The notes beneath the pieces were generated by a model. That model had not been told where the DNA came from and did no database searches. It saw nothing but the letters and a program-made list of their open reading frames with translations. This document shows positions 14,638 to 23,496 of a DNA stretch of 28,815 nucleotides, piece by piece. The position numbers and the translations under genes were made by a program. Where the stretch lies: NCBI GenBank assembly GCA_964648215.1, contig CAZYMF010000042.1, positions 1-28,815 of the forward strand, given 5' to 3'. Origin of the DNA: CAZYMF01 sp964648215. Its GTDB lineage: Bacteria > Desulfobacterota > Binatia > HRBIN30 > JACQVA1. Positions within the stretch are counted from its first letter, which is position 1, and every line of letters starts with the position of its first letter.

Positions 14638-15090
14638 ATGTTTCGCGGGACTTTCGAGCACACGATTGACGACAAGGGGCGTGTCAGTGTGCCGGCGAAG
14701 TTCCGCGATTGCCTCCTGGCCTCGAGCGACGAGCGCGTCGTCCTCACCAACTTCTTCGTCGGTTCACTGCGCTGTCTGGACGTCTACCCCTACCCGGCCT
14801 GGGTCCAGTTCGAAGAGCGGCTGCGGGGGCGGCCGCAGTTCGATGCCAACATGATGCGCTTTCAGAACTACTACTTCGCGGGGGCACACGAGTGCCAGCT
14901 CGACAAGCAGGGGCGCATTCTGCTGCCGCCGATTCTGCGCGACTATGCCGGCCTCAAGCGAGAGGTGACGTTTACCGCCGCAGGCGAGAAGTTTCGCATC
15001 TGGGACCGCGAGGCGTGGAGCAAGGTCTTCGTCGATGCGGAGCAAGCTCTGATGCAGAACCCGGAGATGTTGACGGACCTGGGGATCTAG
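14638..15090 (+). CDS. mraZ: MraZ, transcriptional repressor of the dcw operon
   Basis: A 150-residue protein with two AbrB-like swapped-hairpin domains, each with the family motif: EHTIDDKGRVSVPAKFRD (about 7-24) and CQLDKQGRILLPPILRDYAG (about 86-105). MraZ assembles into rings that bind the repeats upstream of its own gene and repress dcw transcription. The MFRG start at 14638 is the canonical N-terminus. No well-spaced ribosome binding site exists: GGGA of the last operator box is only one base from the ATG, and the next GGGAGG is 20 bases away, so translation may be weak or controlled. Normally rsmH follows directly; here ftsL does, one base after the stop codon. Confidence 0.96.
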   Translation: MFRGTFEHTIDDKGRVSVPAKFRDCLLASSDERVVLTNFFVGSLRCLDVYPYPAWVQFEERLRGRPQFDANMMRFQNYYFAGAHECQLDKQGRILLPPILRDYAGLKREVTFTAAGEKFRIWDREAWSKVFVDAEQALMQNPEMLTDLGI

Positions 15091-15091
15091 C

Positions 15092-15460
15092 ATGCTGCCG
15101 CTCTCGATCGACCAACGACTGATGTCGCGCCGTGAGCCGCTGGACGACGTGCGCTGGCGGCCGGCCAATATTCCCATTGCGGTCAGCGCGGAGCTGCGAG
15201 CGCTGGCCGCCTGGATCGGATTGTTCGTCTTTGCGAGCGTGCTCGTGGCGCTCGGCTACGTGTGGGTGCGGTTGAAGGTGGTGGACGTCGGCTACCGGCT
15301 GTCGGTGACGCGCCAGGTGGTGGAGAGGCTGGAGCAGGAGGGGCAGGAGTTGGCAGTGCAAGCTGCCGTCACCGACACGCCGGGCCGACTGGAGGAGGAG
15401 GCACGGCGCCGGTTGGGCCTTCGCCCGCCCGAGCGCGGAGAAGAGGCCACACTGCCATGA
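15092..15460 (+). CDS. ftsL: FtsL-like divisome protein
   Basis: A 122-residue bitopic membrane protein: a short basic cytoplasmic N-terminus, one transmembrane helix (about 38-59, AAWIGLFVFASVLVALGYVW), then a periplasmic heptad-like helix (VVDVGYRLSVTRQVVERLEQ and onward) ending in RRRLGLRPP. This layout, the short length and the place before ftsI identify FtsL, which with FtsB and FtsQ activates FtsWI. Primary sequence alone is poorly conserved in this family. The ATG at 15092 follows the mraZ stop by one base with GGGGATC as ribosome binding site; an internal ATG at 15122 is a less likely start. The stop codon overlaps the ftsI start (ATGA), giving translational coupling. Confidence 0.85.
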   Translation: MLPLSIDQRLMSRREPLDDVRWRPANIPIAVSAELRALAAWIGLFVFASVLVALGYVWVRLKVVDVGYRLSVTRQVVERLEQEGQELAVQAAVTDTPGRLEEEARRRLGLRPPERGEEATLP

Positions 15461-17388
15461 CGGCAACCGCCGCTCGTGACCGCATTGCGGCGACCGCCGG
15501 TGTCTTCTTCATGCTCTTCGTCGTGGTACTCGGCCGTGCCGTGTACCTCATGGTGGTACAGGGGCCAGCGCTGCGCCAACTGGCCAACAAGCAGCACCAG
15601 CGCCATCTGGCCGAGCCGCCGGAACGAGGGCCCATCGTCGACCGCAACGGCGAGCCGCTGGCGCTGACCGTCGACGCCGCCGCCGTCTATGTGCGCCCCC
15701 ACCAGCTCAACGGGCCGCAGTCGCTGCAGGCGCTCGCCCGCGTGCTGGACGTACCCTTCGCGACCATATCCGCCAAGACCGACACCGACGCTCCCTTCGT
15801 CTGGCTCGATCGGCAGATGTCCCTCGATCGTTGGAGCGATATCGCCGCCCTGCGGCTGAGCGGCATCGGCAGTCAGCCGAGCCGACGCCGGGACTACCCT
15901 CACGGCCGGCTCGCCGCGCACCTGCTCGGCTATACCAACGTCGATGCCCAGGGTATCGAAGGGCTCGAGCTACGCTACAATCACGACCTGCTGAGTCAGC
16001 CGGAGTCGGTTCGCCTCGAGCGTGACGCACATGGGCGTCCGATGATGGTCGACGCCACGGTCCCGGCGCGTGCGAAACGGGGCGATCGTCTGGAGCTGAC
16101 GATCGATGCCTCGCTGCAGCACGTCACCGAAGTCGAGCTCGCCAAGGCCGTCAACGACCACCACGCCGAGGCCGGCATGGCGGTGGTCCTCGATCCCCGG
16201 ACCGGTGCCGTCCTCGCCATGGCGGACATGCCCACCTTCGATCCCAACGATCCCGGCGCGGCCCCCGCCGCCGCTCGCCGCAATCGCGCGGTCACCGACT
16301 TTTACGAGCCCGGTTCCACCTTCAAGTCGTTCACCGCCGCGGCGGCTCTCGAAGCCGGAGTGGTGACCCCACAGGAACGCATCTTCTGCGAGAACGGCAG
16401 CTACCCCGTCGGGCGGCGCGTGATCCACGATCACGAGCGCTACGGGTGGCTCACGTTCGCCGACGTCATCAAACACTCCAGCAACATCGGCACGGCCAAG
16501 GTCGGCGAGCGCGTGGGCAGTGCCCGGCTCGCCGCCATGATCGACGCTTTCGGCTTCGGCAGGGCCACCGGTATCGATCTGCCCGGAGAGGTCGCCGGCA
16601 TGGTTCGACCGGTCGCGCGCTGGGGCCGCATCAACCTGGTCACGACCAGCTTCGGTCAGGGGATTGCCGTGACCCCGATTCAGCTCGCGCGCGCTTACGC
16701 CGCGATTGCCAACGGCGGGCTGCTGCTCAAGCCGTACGTCGTCCAGCGAATCGTCGCCGCGGACGGTCACGTAATCCGGGAGCACCGGCCAACCGTCGTC
16801 GGCCGGGTCATCTCTCCACGGACGGCGCATACGGTCACCACGCTCCTCGAAGGCGTCGTCGAGGGCGGCACCGGCACCAAGGCGAGCATCCAGGGCTTCA
16901 CCGTCGCCGGGAAGACCGGCACGGCGCAGAAGGTGGACCCCAAGACCGGGCGCTACTCGGCACGCGGGCGGATGGCCTCCTTCATCGGCTTCGTGCCGGC
17001 GGAAGATCCCCGGCTGGTGATCCTGGTGGTGATCGATAGCCCGAAGGGCATGGCCTACGGCGGCTTGGTGGCGGCCCCGGCGTTCCGTCGCATCGCCGAG
17101 TACGGACTCGAGCGTCTCGGAGTTCGCCCGCCCATGCCGGCGGTCCCGGCGCCCGAGCTCGCCTCCCTGGCGCCGCAGCCGGTGGCCTGGGAAGCGCCGC
17201 AAGCAGTCGCAGGGGTGCCGACCTTTCTCGGTCTGAGCATGCGCGAAGCCCTGGTGCGCGCCCACCGCGGCGGCTGGAGAACTCGCATCGAGGGCAGCGG
17301 CTTCGTGGTGAGCCAGGATCCGGCGCCGGGGGCCGACACCGGCGACGGTGGCGAGCTGCGACTGGTGTTCAGTACGCCCGCACAATGA
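15457..17388 (+). CDS. ftsI: FtsI, septal peptidoglycan transpeptidase (class B PBP) with PASTA domain
   Basis: A 643-residue class B penicillin-binding protein that cross-links septal peptidoglycan in the periplasm. An N-terminal membrane anchor (about 11-30) leads to the RGPIVDRNGEPLALTV start of the PBP dimerisation domain. The transpeptidase domain has all three motifs: S287-T-F-K290 (SxxK), S341-S342-N343 (SxN) and K486-T-G-T489. After about residue 587 a single PASTA domain follows (GVPTFLGLSMREALVRAHRG to LRLVFS), absent in E. coli FtsI but present in Firmicutes and several deltaproteobacterial FtsI. The ATG at 15457 overlaps the ftsL stop. murE, which normally follows, is missing; murF begins 3 bp after the stop. 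Confidence 0.96.
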   Translation: MTATAARDRIAATAGVFFMLFVVVLGRAVYLMVVQGPALRQLANKQHQRHLAEPPERGPIVDRNGEPLALTVDAAAVYVRPHQLNGPQSLQALARVLDVPFATISAKTDTDAPFVWLDRQMSLDRWSDIAALRLSGIGSQPSRRRDYPHGRLAAHLLGYTNVDAQGIEGLELRYNHDLLSQPESVRLERDAHGRPMMVDATVPARAKRGDRLELTIDASLQHVTEVELAKAVNDHHAEAGMAVVLDPRTGAVLAMADMPTFDPNDPGAAPAAARRNRAVTDFYEPGSTFKSFTAAAALEAGVVTPQERIFCENGSYPVGRRVIHDHERYGWLTFADVIKHSSNIGTAKVGERVGSARLAAMIDAFGFGRATGIDLPGEVAGMVRPVARWGRINLVTTSFGQGIAVTPIQLARAYAAIANGGLLLKPYVVQRIVAADGHVIREHRPTVVGRVISPRTAHTVTTLLEGVVEGGTGTKASIQGFTVAGKTGTAQKVDPKTGRYSARGRMASFIGFVPAEDPRLVILVVIDSPKGMAYGGLVAAPAFRRIAEYGLERLGVRPPMPAVPAPELASLAPQPVAWEAPQAVAGVPTFLGLSMREALVRAHRGGWRTRIEGSGFVVSQDPAPGADTGDGGELRLVFSTPAQ

Positions 17389-17391
17389 GCT

Positions 17392-18860
17392 ATGGGAATG
17401 ATGGAGCGGCCGCTCGAAGTTCCTCCCAAGATGATTTGGACGCTCGCAGAAGTGCTCGCGGCGACCGGCGGCACCGTCGCCTCCGGCCCGCTCCAACCGC
17501 TGGAGTTCACCTCGATCTCGACGGACACCCGTAGGCTCCAACCGGGAGCACTGTTCGTCGCCCTCGCCGGCCCGACCCACGACGGCCACCTCTTCGCTGC
17601 GGACGCCCTGGCGCGCGGCGCGCGCGCCGCCGTCGTTCGCCAACGGCCGCCGGCGGTTCCCGCCCCTCTCGCCGTCGTCGTCGCCGATCCGCTGCGGGCT
17701 CTGGGCGACTTGGCCGCCTGGACCCGGCGGCACCTGGCCCCCACCGTCATCGGCATCACCGGCAGCAACGGCAAGACCACGACCAAGGAGATGGTGGCGG
17801 CGATCTGCGAGCGCGCCCCCCTTCCCCCCGCCCGCGCCGGCGTGCTGCGGACGATCGCGACCGAGAACAACCTGATCGGCCTGCCGCTGACGCTTCTCCG
17901 TCTCGACCACGGCGACGCCATCGCCGTTCTCGAGATGGGGATGAGCGAGCCCGGCGAGATCGCCCGGCTCACCGAGATCGCCGACCCCGACGTCGGCGTC
18001 GTCACCAACGTGGGTCCGGTGCATCTCGAAGGCTGCGGCGACATCGCCGGCGTGGCCGCGGCCAAGGGCGAGTTGTTCCGCGGCATGCGACCCGGCGCCA
18101 CCGCCGCCGTCAACCTCGACGACGAGCGCGTGGTCGAGATCGCCGCCGGCTTTGCCGGGCGCCGGGTCGAGTTCGGCGAACGCGGCGAGGTTCGTGCCCG
18201 GGCGATCACCGACCTCGGGCTCGACGGAATCGCCTTCGATCTCGCGGTGGCATCTCGTCAGACCAAGGTGCGGCTGCGCGTCCCCGGACGGCACAACGTC
18301 AAGAACGCGCTGGCCGCCGCGGCCGTCACCCACGCGATCGGAATCGATATCGAGCTCATCCGCGACGGCCTCGAATCTGTCGCCGCACCGCCGAAGCGCA
18401 TGCAGGTCGTCCGCCTCGCCAACGGAGCGACGCTGTTGAACGATTCCTACAACGCCAACCCCGCCAACGTCGCCGCCGCCATCGACGTGCTGGCCCGTCA
18501 AGCGGGCCGCGCGATTGCCGTCCTCGGAGAGATGCGCGAGCTCGGGCCGGCGAGTGCCCGGCTGCACGGCGACATCGGCCGGTTGGCGGCCGAACGCGGC
18601 GTGGCCGTGCTGGTGGCAGTTGGCGCTCACGGGGCGGCGACCGCGGCAGGGGCCCGCCGCGGCGGCATGGCCGCGGCGGTGATTCACGTCTGCGACGATC
18701 CCGCCGCCGCCGCCGCCACGGTCACGACGCTGTGGCGCGCCGGCGACGTCATCCTGATCAAGGGCTCGCGTGGGCCTGCCACCGAGGAATTGGTCCGCCT
18801 GCGCGGCTCGCGCATGGCGGAGGTGGTGCGGCTGCTGCAGGAGGCTGGGGGACTACCGTA

Positions 18861-18861
<1 letters not shown>
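17392..18861 (+). CDS. murF: MurF, UDP-MurNAc-tripeptide-D-Ala-D-Ala ligase
   Basis: A 489-residue Mur ligase that adds D-Ala-D-Ala to UDP-MurNAc-tripeptide in the cytoplasm. The ATP site is GITGSNGKTTTKEM (about 121-134); the central NEIGMxxPGEI-type strand appears as VLEMGMSEPGEIARL; and LNDSYNANPANVAAA in the C-domain is specific to MurF and separates it from MurE, C and D. Several starts are possible (17392, 17398, 17401 or 17431); I took the first, 3 bp after ftsI, although the domain proper begins at the IWTLAEV after the ATG at 17431. It is not fused to MurE. Its stop overlaps the mraY ATG by one base (TAATG). Confidence 0.95.
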
Positions 18862-19937
<1,076 letters not shown>

Positions 19938-19943
19938 CCAGGC

Positions 19944-21278
19944 ATGAATCTCGACGGTCGCAACGTGGTGGTTCTCGGCGCCGGTCGCACCGGGGAGAGC
20001 TGCGCCCGCTTCCTGGTCGGTCGCGGGGCGCGCGTGCGCCTGCTCGATCGCCGTCGCGAAGCGCTCGATCGCCTCGCGTTGCCGTCGTCGGTCGAGCGCC
20101 GAATCGACGACGGCGACGACAGCCCGTGGCGAGACGCCGCCCTGGTCGTGCCCAGCCCGGGGGTGCCGCGTACCCACCCCGCGCTCGTGCGCGCCGCGGC
20201 GCGGGGCATTCCCGTGATGAGCGAGATCGAGCTGGCCTACCGCTTTCTCCCCTGCCCGCTGCTGGCCGTGACCGGCACCAACGGCAAGAGCACGACGACG
20301 ACGCTGCTGGGTCACATGCTGCAGGCACACGACGGCACCGTCTTCGTCGGCGGCAACCTCGGCACGCCGCTGATCGACGCGGTGCAGGAGGGCGCCCCCG
20401 CCCCGCAGGCGGCGGTGGTCGAGGTCTCCAGCTTTCAGCTGGAATGGGTGCAGAGCTTCCGGCCGCACGTCGCCGTGCTGCTCAACCTGACGCCCGACCA
20501 TCTCGATCGCTACGCCAGCGTCGACGAGTACGGCATGGCCAAGGCGGCCATGCTGGCGCGCCAGCAGAGCGGGGACATCGCCGTGCTCAACCGCGACGAT
20601 CCGTGGGTGTGGGAGCAACGCTCCCGTACGCGCGCCACCTGCATCTCGTTCGGCCGCGATCCGGTGGAATTCGGCGGCTTCATCGACGGCGACACCCTGG
20701 TGTACTGGGGCCCGGAGCCGCACTCGCGCACCTTCCCCCTGGGGCGGGTCAAGCTGCAGGGAGAGCACAACCGCGAGAACATGCTCGCCGCGGTCACCGC
20801 GGCTTCCATCTGGGGGGTGCCGGCGGACATCATTCAGCGCGTCCTGGAGGACACCGGCGGGCTGCCGCACCGGCTCGAGCTGGTGCGCGAGCGCGACGGG
20901 GTGCGTTACTTCGACGACTCGAAGGGAACCAACGTCGGGGCGGTGATCAAATCGGTCGAGAGCTTCACCGGCAACGTGATCCTGCTCGCCGGCGGCTACG
21001 ACAAAGGGGGCGACTTCTCGGCGCTGCGCCCGCTGCTGGCGGCGCGGGCCCGGTGTGTGGTGCTGTTCGGCGCCGCGCGCCGCGCCATCGCGAAGCAGAT
21101 CGAAGGCGCGGTCGAGTACGTGGAGGTGCCGACCCTGGCAGCGGCGGTCGCGGCCGCGGCCGGGTTGGCGCGCGCCGGAGACACGGTGTTGCTGTCCCCG
21201 GGCTGTGCCAGCTTCGATGAGTTCGCCGATTACACCGAGCGCGGGCGCCGCTTCCGGGCGTGGGTGGAGGCGTTATGA
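19944..21278 (+). CDS. murD: MurD, UDP-MurNAc-L-Ala:D-Glu ligase
   Basis: A 444-residue Mur ligase adding D-glutamate to UDP-MurNAc-L-alanine. The N-domain has VVLGAGRTGESCARFL, the ATP loop is TGTNGKSTTTTLLGHML (about 110-126), and the C-domain has FDDSKGTNVGAVIKS and LSPGCASFDEF, both typical of MurD. The ATG at 19944 is 6 bp after mraY. The stop overlaps the ftsW start (ATGA at 21275-21278). Length and motifs are complete. Confidence 0.97.
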   Translation: MNLDGRNVVVLGAGRTGESCARFLVGRGARVRLLDRRREALDRLALPSSVERRIDDGDDSPWRDAALVVPSPGVPRTHPALVRAAARGIPVMSEIELAYRFLPCPLLAVTGTNGKSTTTTLLGHMLQAHDGTVFVGGNLGTPLIDAVQEGAPAPQAAVVEVSSFQLEWVQSFRPHVAVLLNLTPDHLDRYASVDEYGMAKAAMLARQQSGDIAVLNRDDPWVWEQRSRTRATCISFGRDPVEFGGFIDGDTLVYWGPEPHSRTFPLGRVKLQGEHNRENMLAAVTAASIWGVPADIIQRVLEDTGGLPHRLELVRERDGVRYFDDSKGTNVGAVIKSVESFTGNVILLAGGYDKGGDFSALRPLLAARARCVVLFGAARRAIAKQIEGAVEYVEVPTLAAAVAAAAGLARAGDTVLLSPGCASFDEFADYTERGRRFRAWVEAL

Positions 21279-22417
21279 CGATCGTTCCGTCTCGGCTTCA
21301 GGCGCTGCGGCAGCGGGTGGTGATGCCCCGCCTGCACCGGCCCGACTGGTGGCTTCTGATCGCGGCGGCCGGTCTGGTCGGGCTCGGCATCGTCATGGTG
21401 TTCAACGCCAGCTACTTCTACGCGCTCGACCGCACCGGTGATCCGTACTTCTTCTTCCGCAAGCACCTGCTGGCAATCGCCCTGGGCACGGTGCTGGCCG
21501 CGGGGGTATCGCGGCTGCGGCTCGAGGTGTTCGAGCGCGCGGCCTACGTCTTGATGCCGATCGCCCTCTTCAGCCTCCTGCTCGTGTTGATTCCCCACAT
21601 CGGCATGGTCCGTGGCGGTGCCCGGCGGTGGATCGGCGTCTGTGGCTTCTCCATCCAGCCCTCGGAGTGGGCGAAGGTCGCACTGGTTCTCTATCTCGCC
21701 CACTCGATCGCCCGCCGCGGCGAGAAGATGCTGTCTTTCACCATGGGCGTGCTGCCGCACCTGATCGTGGTCGGCGCCTTCGTCCTGCTGATCATCGTCC
21801 AGCCCGACTTCGGCACCGCGGCCATCCTCTGCCTGCTGCTGATGGCGATGCTGTTCGCCGGCGGCGCCCGGGCTCGCCACCTGCTCGGCCTCGCCGTGCC
21901 CGGCCTGGTGCTGGGGAGCGTGGCGATCATGCACGCCAGCTACCGGATGCGCCGCATCATGGCCTTCCTCGACCCCTGGCGCTACAGTCAGGATATCGCC
22001 TTCCAACTGGTGCAATCCCTGATCGCATTCGGCTCCGGCGGCGTGATGGGCGTCGGTCTCGGCCAGAGCCAGCAGAAGCTCTTCTTCCTGCCCGAGGCCC
22101 ACACCGACTTCATCTTCGCGCTGGTCGGCGAAGAGCTCGGCCTGATCGGCGTGTTGCTGGTGCTGGGGTTGTTCGGCCTGCTGGGAATCCGCGGTTTTCG
22201 GGTCGCCCTGCGACACCCGGATCGCTTCGCCAGCCTGCTGGCATTCGGACTCACTTTGGTGCTATTGCTGGAGGCGGTTGTGAATGTGGGGGTGGTGTTG
22301 GGGCTCCTTCCTACCAAAGGTCTAGCCCTCCCCTTCTTGAGCTGCGGCGGGTCCGCCATCATGGTGGCACTCGTTCAAGTTGGCATGCTGACCGCGCTGT
22401 CACGGCAGACGGGGTGA
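21275..22417 (+). CDS. ftsW: FtsW, septal peptidoglycan glycosyltransferase (SEDS)
   Basis: A 380-residue SEDS family membrane protein with about ten helices, which polymerises lipid II at the septum together with FtsI. Family markers: RPDWWLLIAAAGLVGLGIVM at the first helix, GFSIQPSEWAKVALVLYLA, MRRIMAFLDPW, HTDFIFALVGEELGLIGVLL and the C-terminal LPTKGLALPFLSCGGSAIMV. It is assigned as FtsW rather than RodA from position between murD and murG. The ATG at 21275 has GGAGG six bases upstream and overlaps the murD stop; the longer frame from 21260 would lie entirely inside murD. Confidence 0.95.
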   Translation: MTIVPSRLQALRQRVVMPRLHRPDWWLLIAAAGLVGLGIVMVFNASYFYALDRTGDPYFFFRKHLLAIALGTVLAAGVSRLRLEVFERAAYVLMPIALFSLLLVLIPHIGMVRGGARRWIGVCGFSIQPSEWAKVALVLYLAHSIARRGEKMLSFTMGVLPHLIVVGAFVLLIIVQPDFGTAAILCLLLMAMLFAGGARARHLLGLAVPGLVLGSVAIMHASYRMRRIMAFLDPWRYSQDIAFQLVQSLIAFGSGGVMGVGLGQSQQKLFFLPEAHTDFIFALVGEELGLIGVLLVLGLFGLLGIRGFRVALRHPDRFASLLAFGLTLVLLLEAVVNVGVVLGLLPTKGLALPFLSCGGSAIMVALVQVGMLTALSRQTG

Positions 22418-22419
22418 GG

Positions 22420-23496
22420 ATGCGGATGATCGTAGCGGGCGGTGGGACGGGCGGACATCTCTTCCCGGGCTTGGCGGTGGCCGAGGTGGCCGCGGCCGAG
22501 GGCGCCGCGGTGTTGTTCGTCGGCAGCGACTTCGGCATCGAAGCGCGCGTCATCCCACGCACCTCGTTCGGCTTCGTCGGGCTTCCCATCCGCGGCTTGC
22601 GCGGACATGGCTGGCGTGGCGCGCTCGGCCTCGCCTGGCGGCTGCCTCTGTCCCTGGCGCGAGCGTTCCGCGCCCTCGGCCGATTCCGTCCCGACATCGT
22701 GGTCGGCGTCGGCGGGTACGGCTCCGCGGCGGTGATCCTGGCGGCGTGGCTGCGCCGCGTTCCGTGTGTTCTCCTGGAGCAGAACGCCCATCCGGGTATG
22801 ACCAACCGGCGCCTCGCCCGCCTGGCGCACCGCGTGTGCACCACCTTCGACGAGGCCGCCGGGTTCTTCCCCCGCGGGCGCGCGACACGGACCGGAAACC
22901 CGGTTCGCGTACTGACGGCGGCGCCGGCCGCTCCGCGCCAGGGCTTCACGGTCCTGATCTTCGGCGGCAGCCAGGGCGCCCATCGACTCAACGTCGCCGC
23001 CACCGAGGCGGCGGCGGCACTGGCGCAGCAGATTCCCGGGCTGCGCGTGATTCACCAGACCGGAGCCGCCGACGCGCCGTGGGTGGAGCGGTGCTACCGG
23101 GAGATCGGACTGACCGCTCGGGTCGCCGCCTTCATCGACGACATGGGAGGCGCCTACGGCGAAGCCGATCTGGTGCTCTGCCGCGCCGGGGCGACGACGG
23201 TGGCCGAGATCACGGCGCTGGGGAAGCCGGCGATCCTGGTGCCCTACCCGTTCGCCGCCGACGATCACCAGCGCGCCAACGCCGAGGTTCTGGTGCGCCA
23301 CGGTGCGGCCGAGGTGATCCTGGATCGCGATCTGAACGGCGATCGCCTGGCCGAGCGCGTGGTCGCGCTGGCTCGCGATTCCGACCGCCGGCAGGCGATG
23401 GCGGCGGCCGCCCGTAGCCTGGCCATGCCGGACGCGGCGACACGCGTGCTCGCGGTCTGTCGCGAGGTTCTTGCTCGGGAGGGTCGCCATGCCTAG
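22420..23496 (+). CDS. murG: MurG, lipid II synthase (GlcNAc transferase)
   Basis: A 358-residue GT-B glycosyltransferase adding GlcNAc to lipid I on the inner face of the membrane. The N-domain begins MIVAGGGTGGHLFPGLAVAE with the glycine-rich loop; VGVGGYGSAAVILAA and LLEQNAHPGMTNRRLARLA are further signatures; the C-domain has IFGGSQGAHRLN and the UDP-GlcNAc binding CRAGATTVAEITALGKPAIL. The start could be GTG 22414 (overlapping the ftsW stop), ATG 22420 or ATG 22426; the GGGGTGAGG upstream serves the ATGs. The C-terminus overlaps murC by 8 bp. Confidence 0.95.
   Translation: MRMIVAGGGTGGHLFPGLAVAEVAAAEGAAVLFVGSDFGIEARVIPRTSFGFVGLPIRGLRGHGWRGALGLAWRLPLSLARAFRALGRFRPDIVVGVGGYGSAAVILAAWLRRVPCVLLEQNAHPGMTNRRLARLAHRVCTTFDEAAGFFPRGRATRTGNPVRVLTAAPAAPRQGFTVLIFGGSQGAHRLNVAATEAAAALAQQIPGLRVIHQTGAADAPWVERCYREIGLTARVAAFIDDMGGAYGEADLVLCRAGATTVAEITALGKPAILVPYPFAADDHQRANAEVLVRHGAAEVILDRDLNGDRLAERVVALARDSDRRQAMAAAARSLAMPDAATRVLAVCREVLAREGRHA

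Noticed and set aside
15060..15120. Possible rsmH remnant between mraZ and ftsL
   Set aside because: Only one base separates the two genes and neither terminus shows methyltransferase motifs, so no remnant exists here.
15970..18687. A 905-codon minus-strand open frame
   Set aside because: It is antisense to ftsI and murF, has low-complexity GGD/RRR composition and no recognisable motif.
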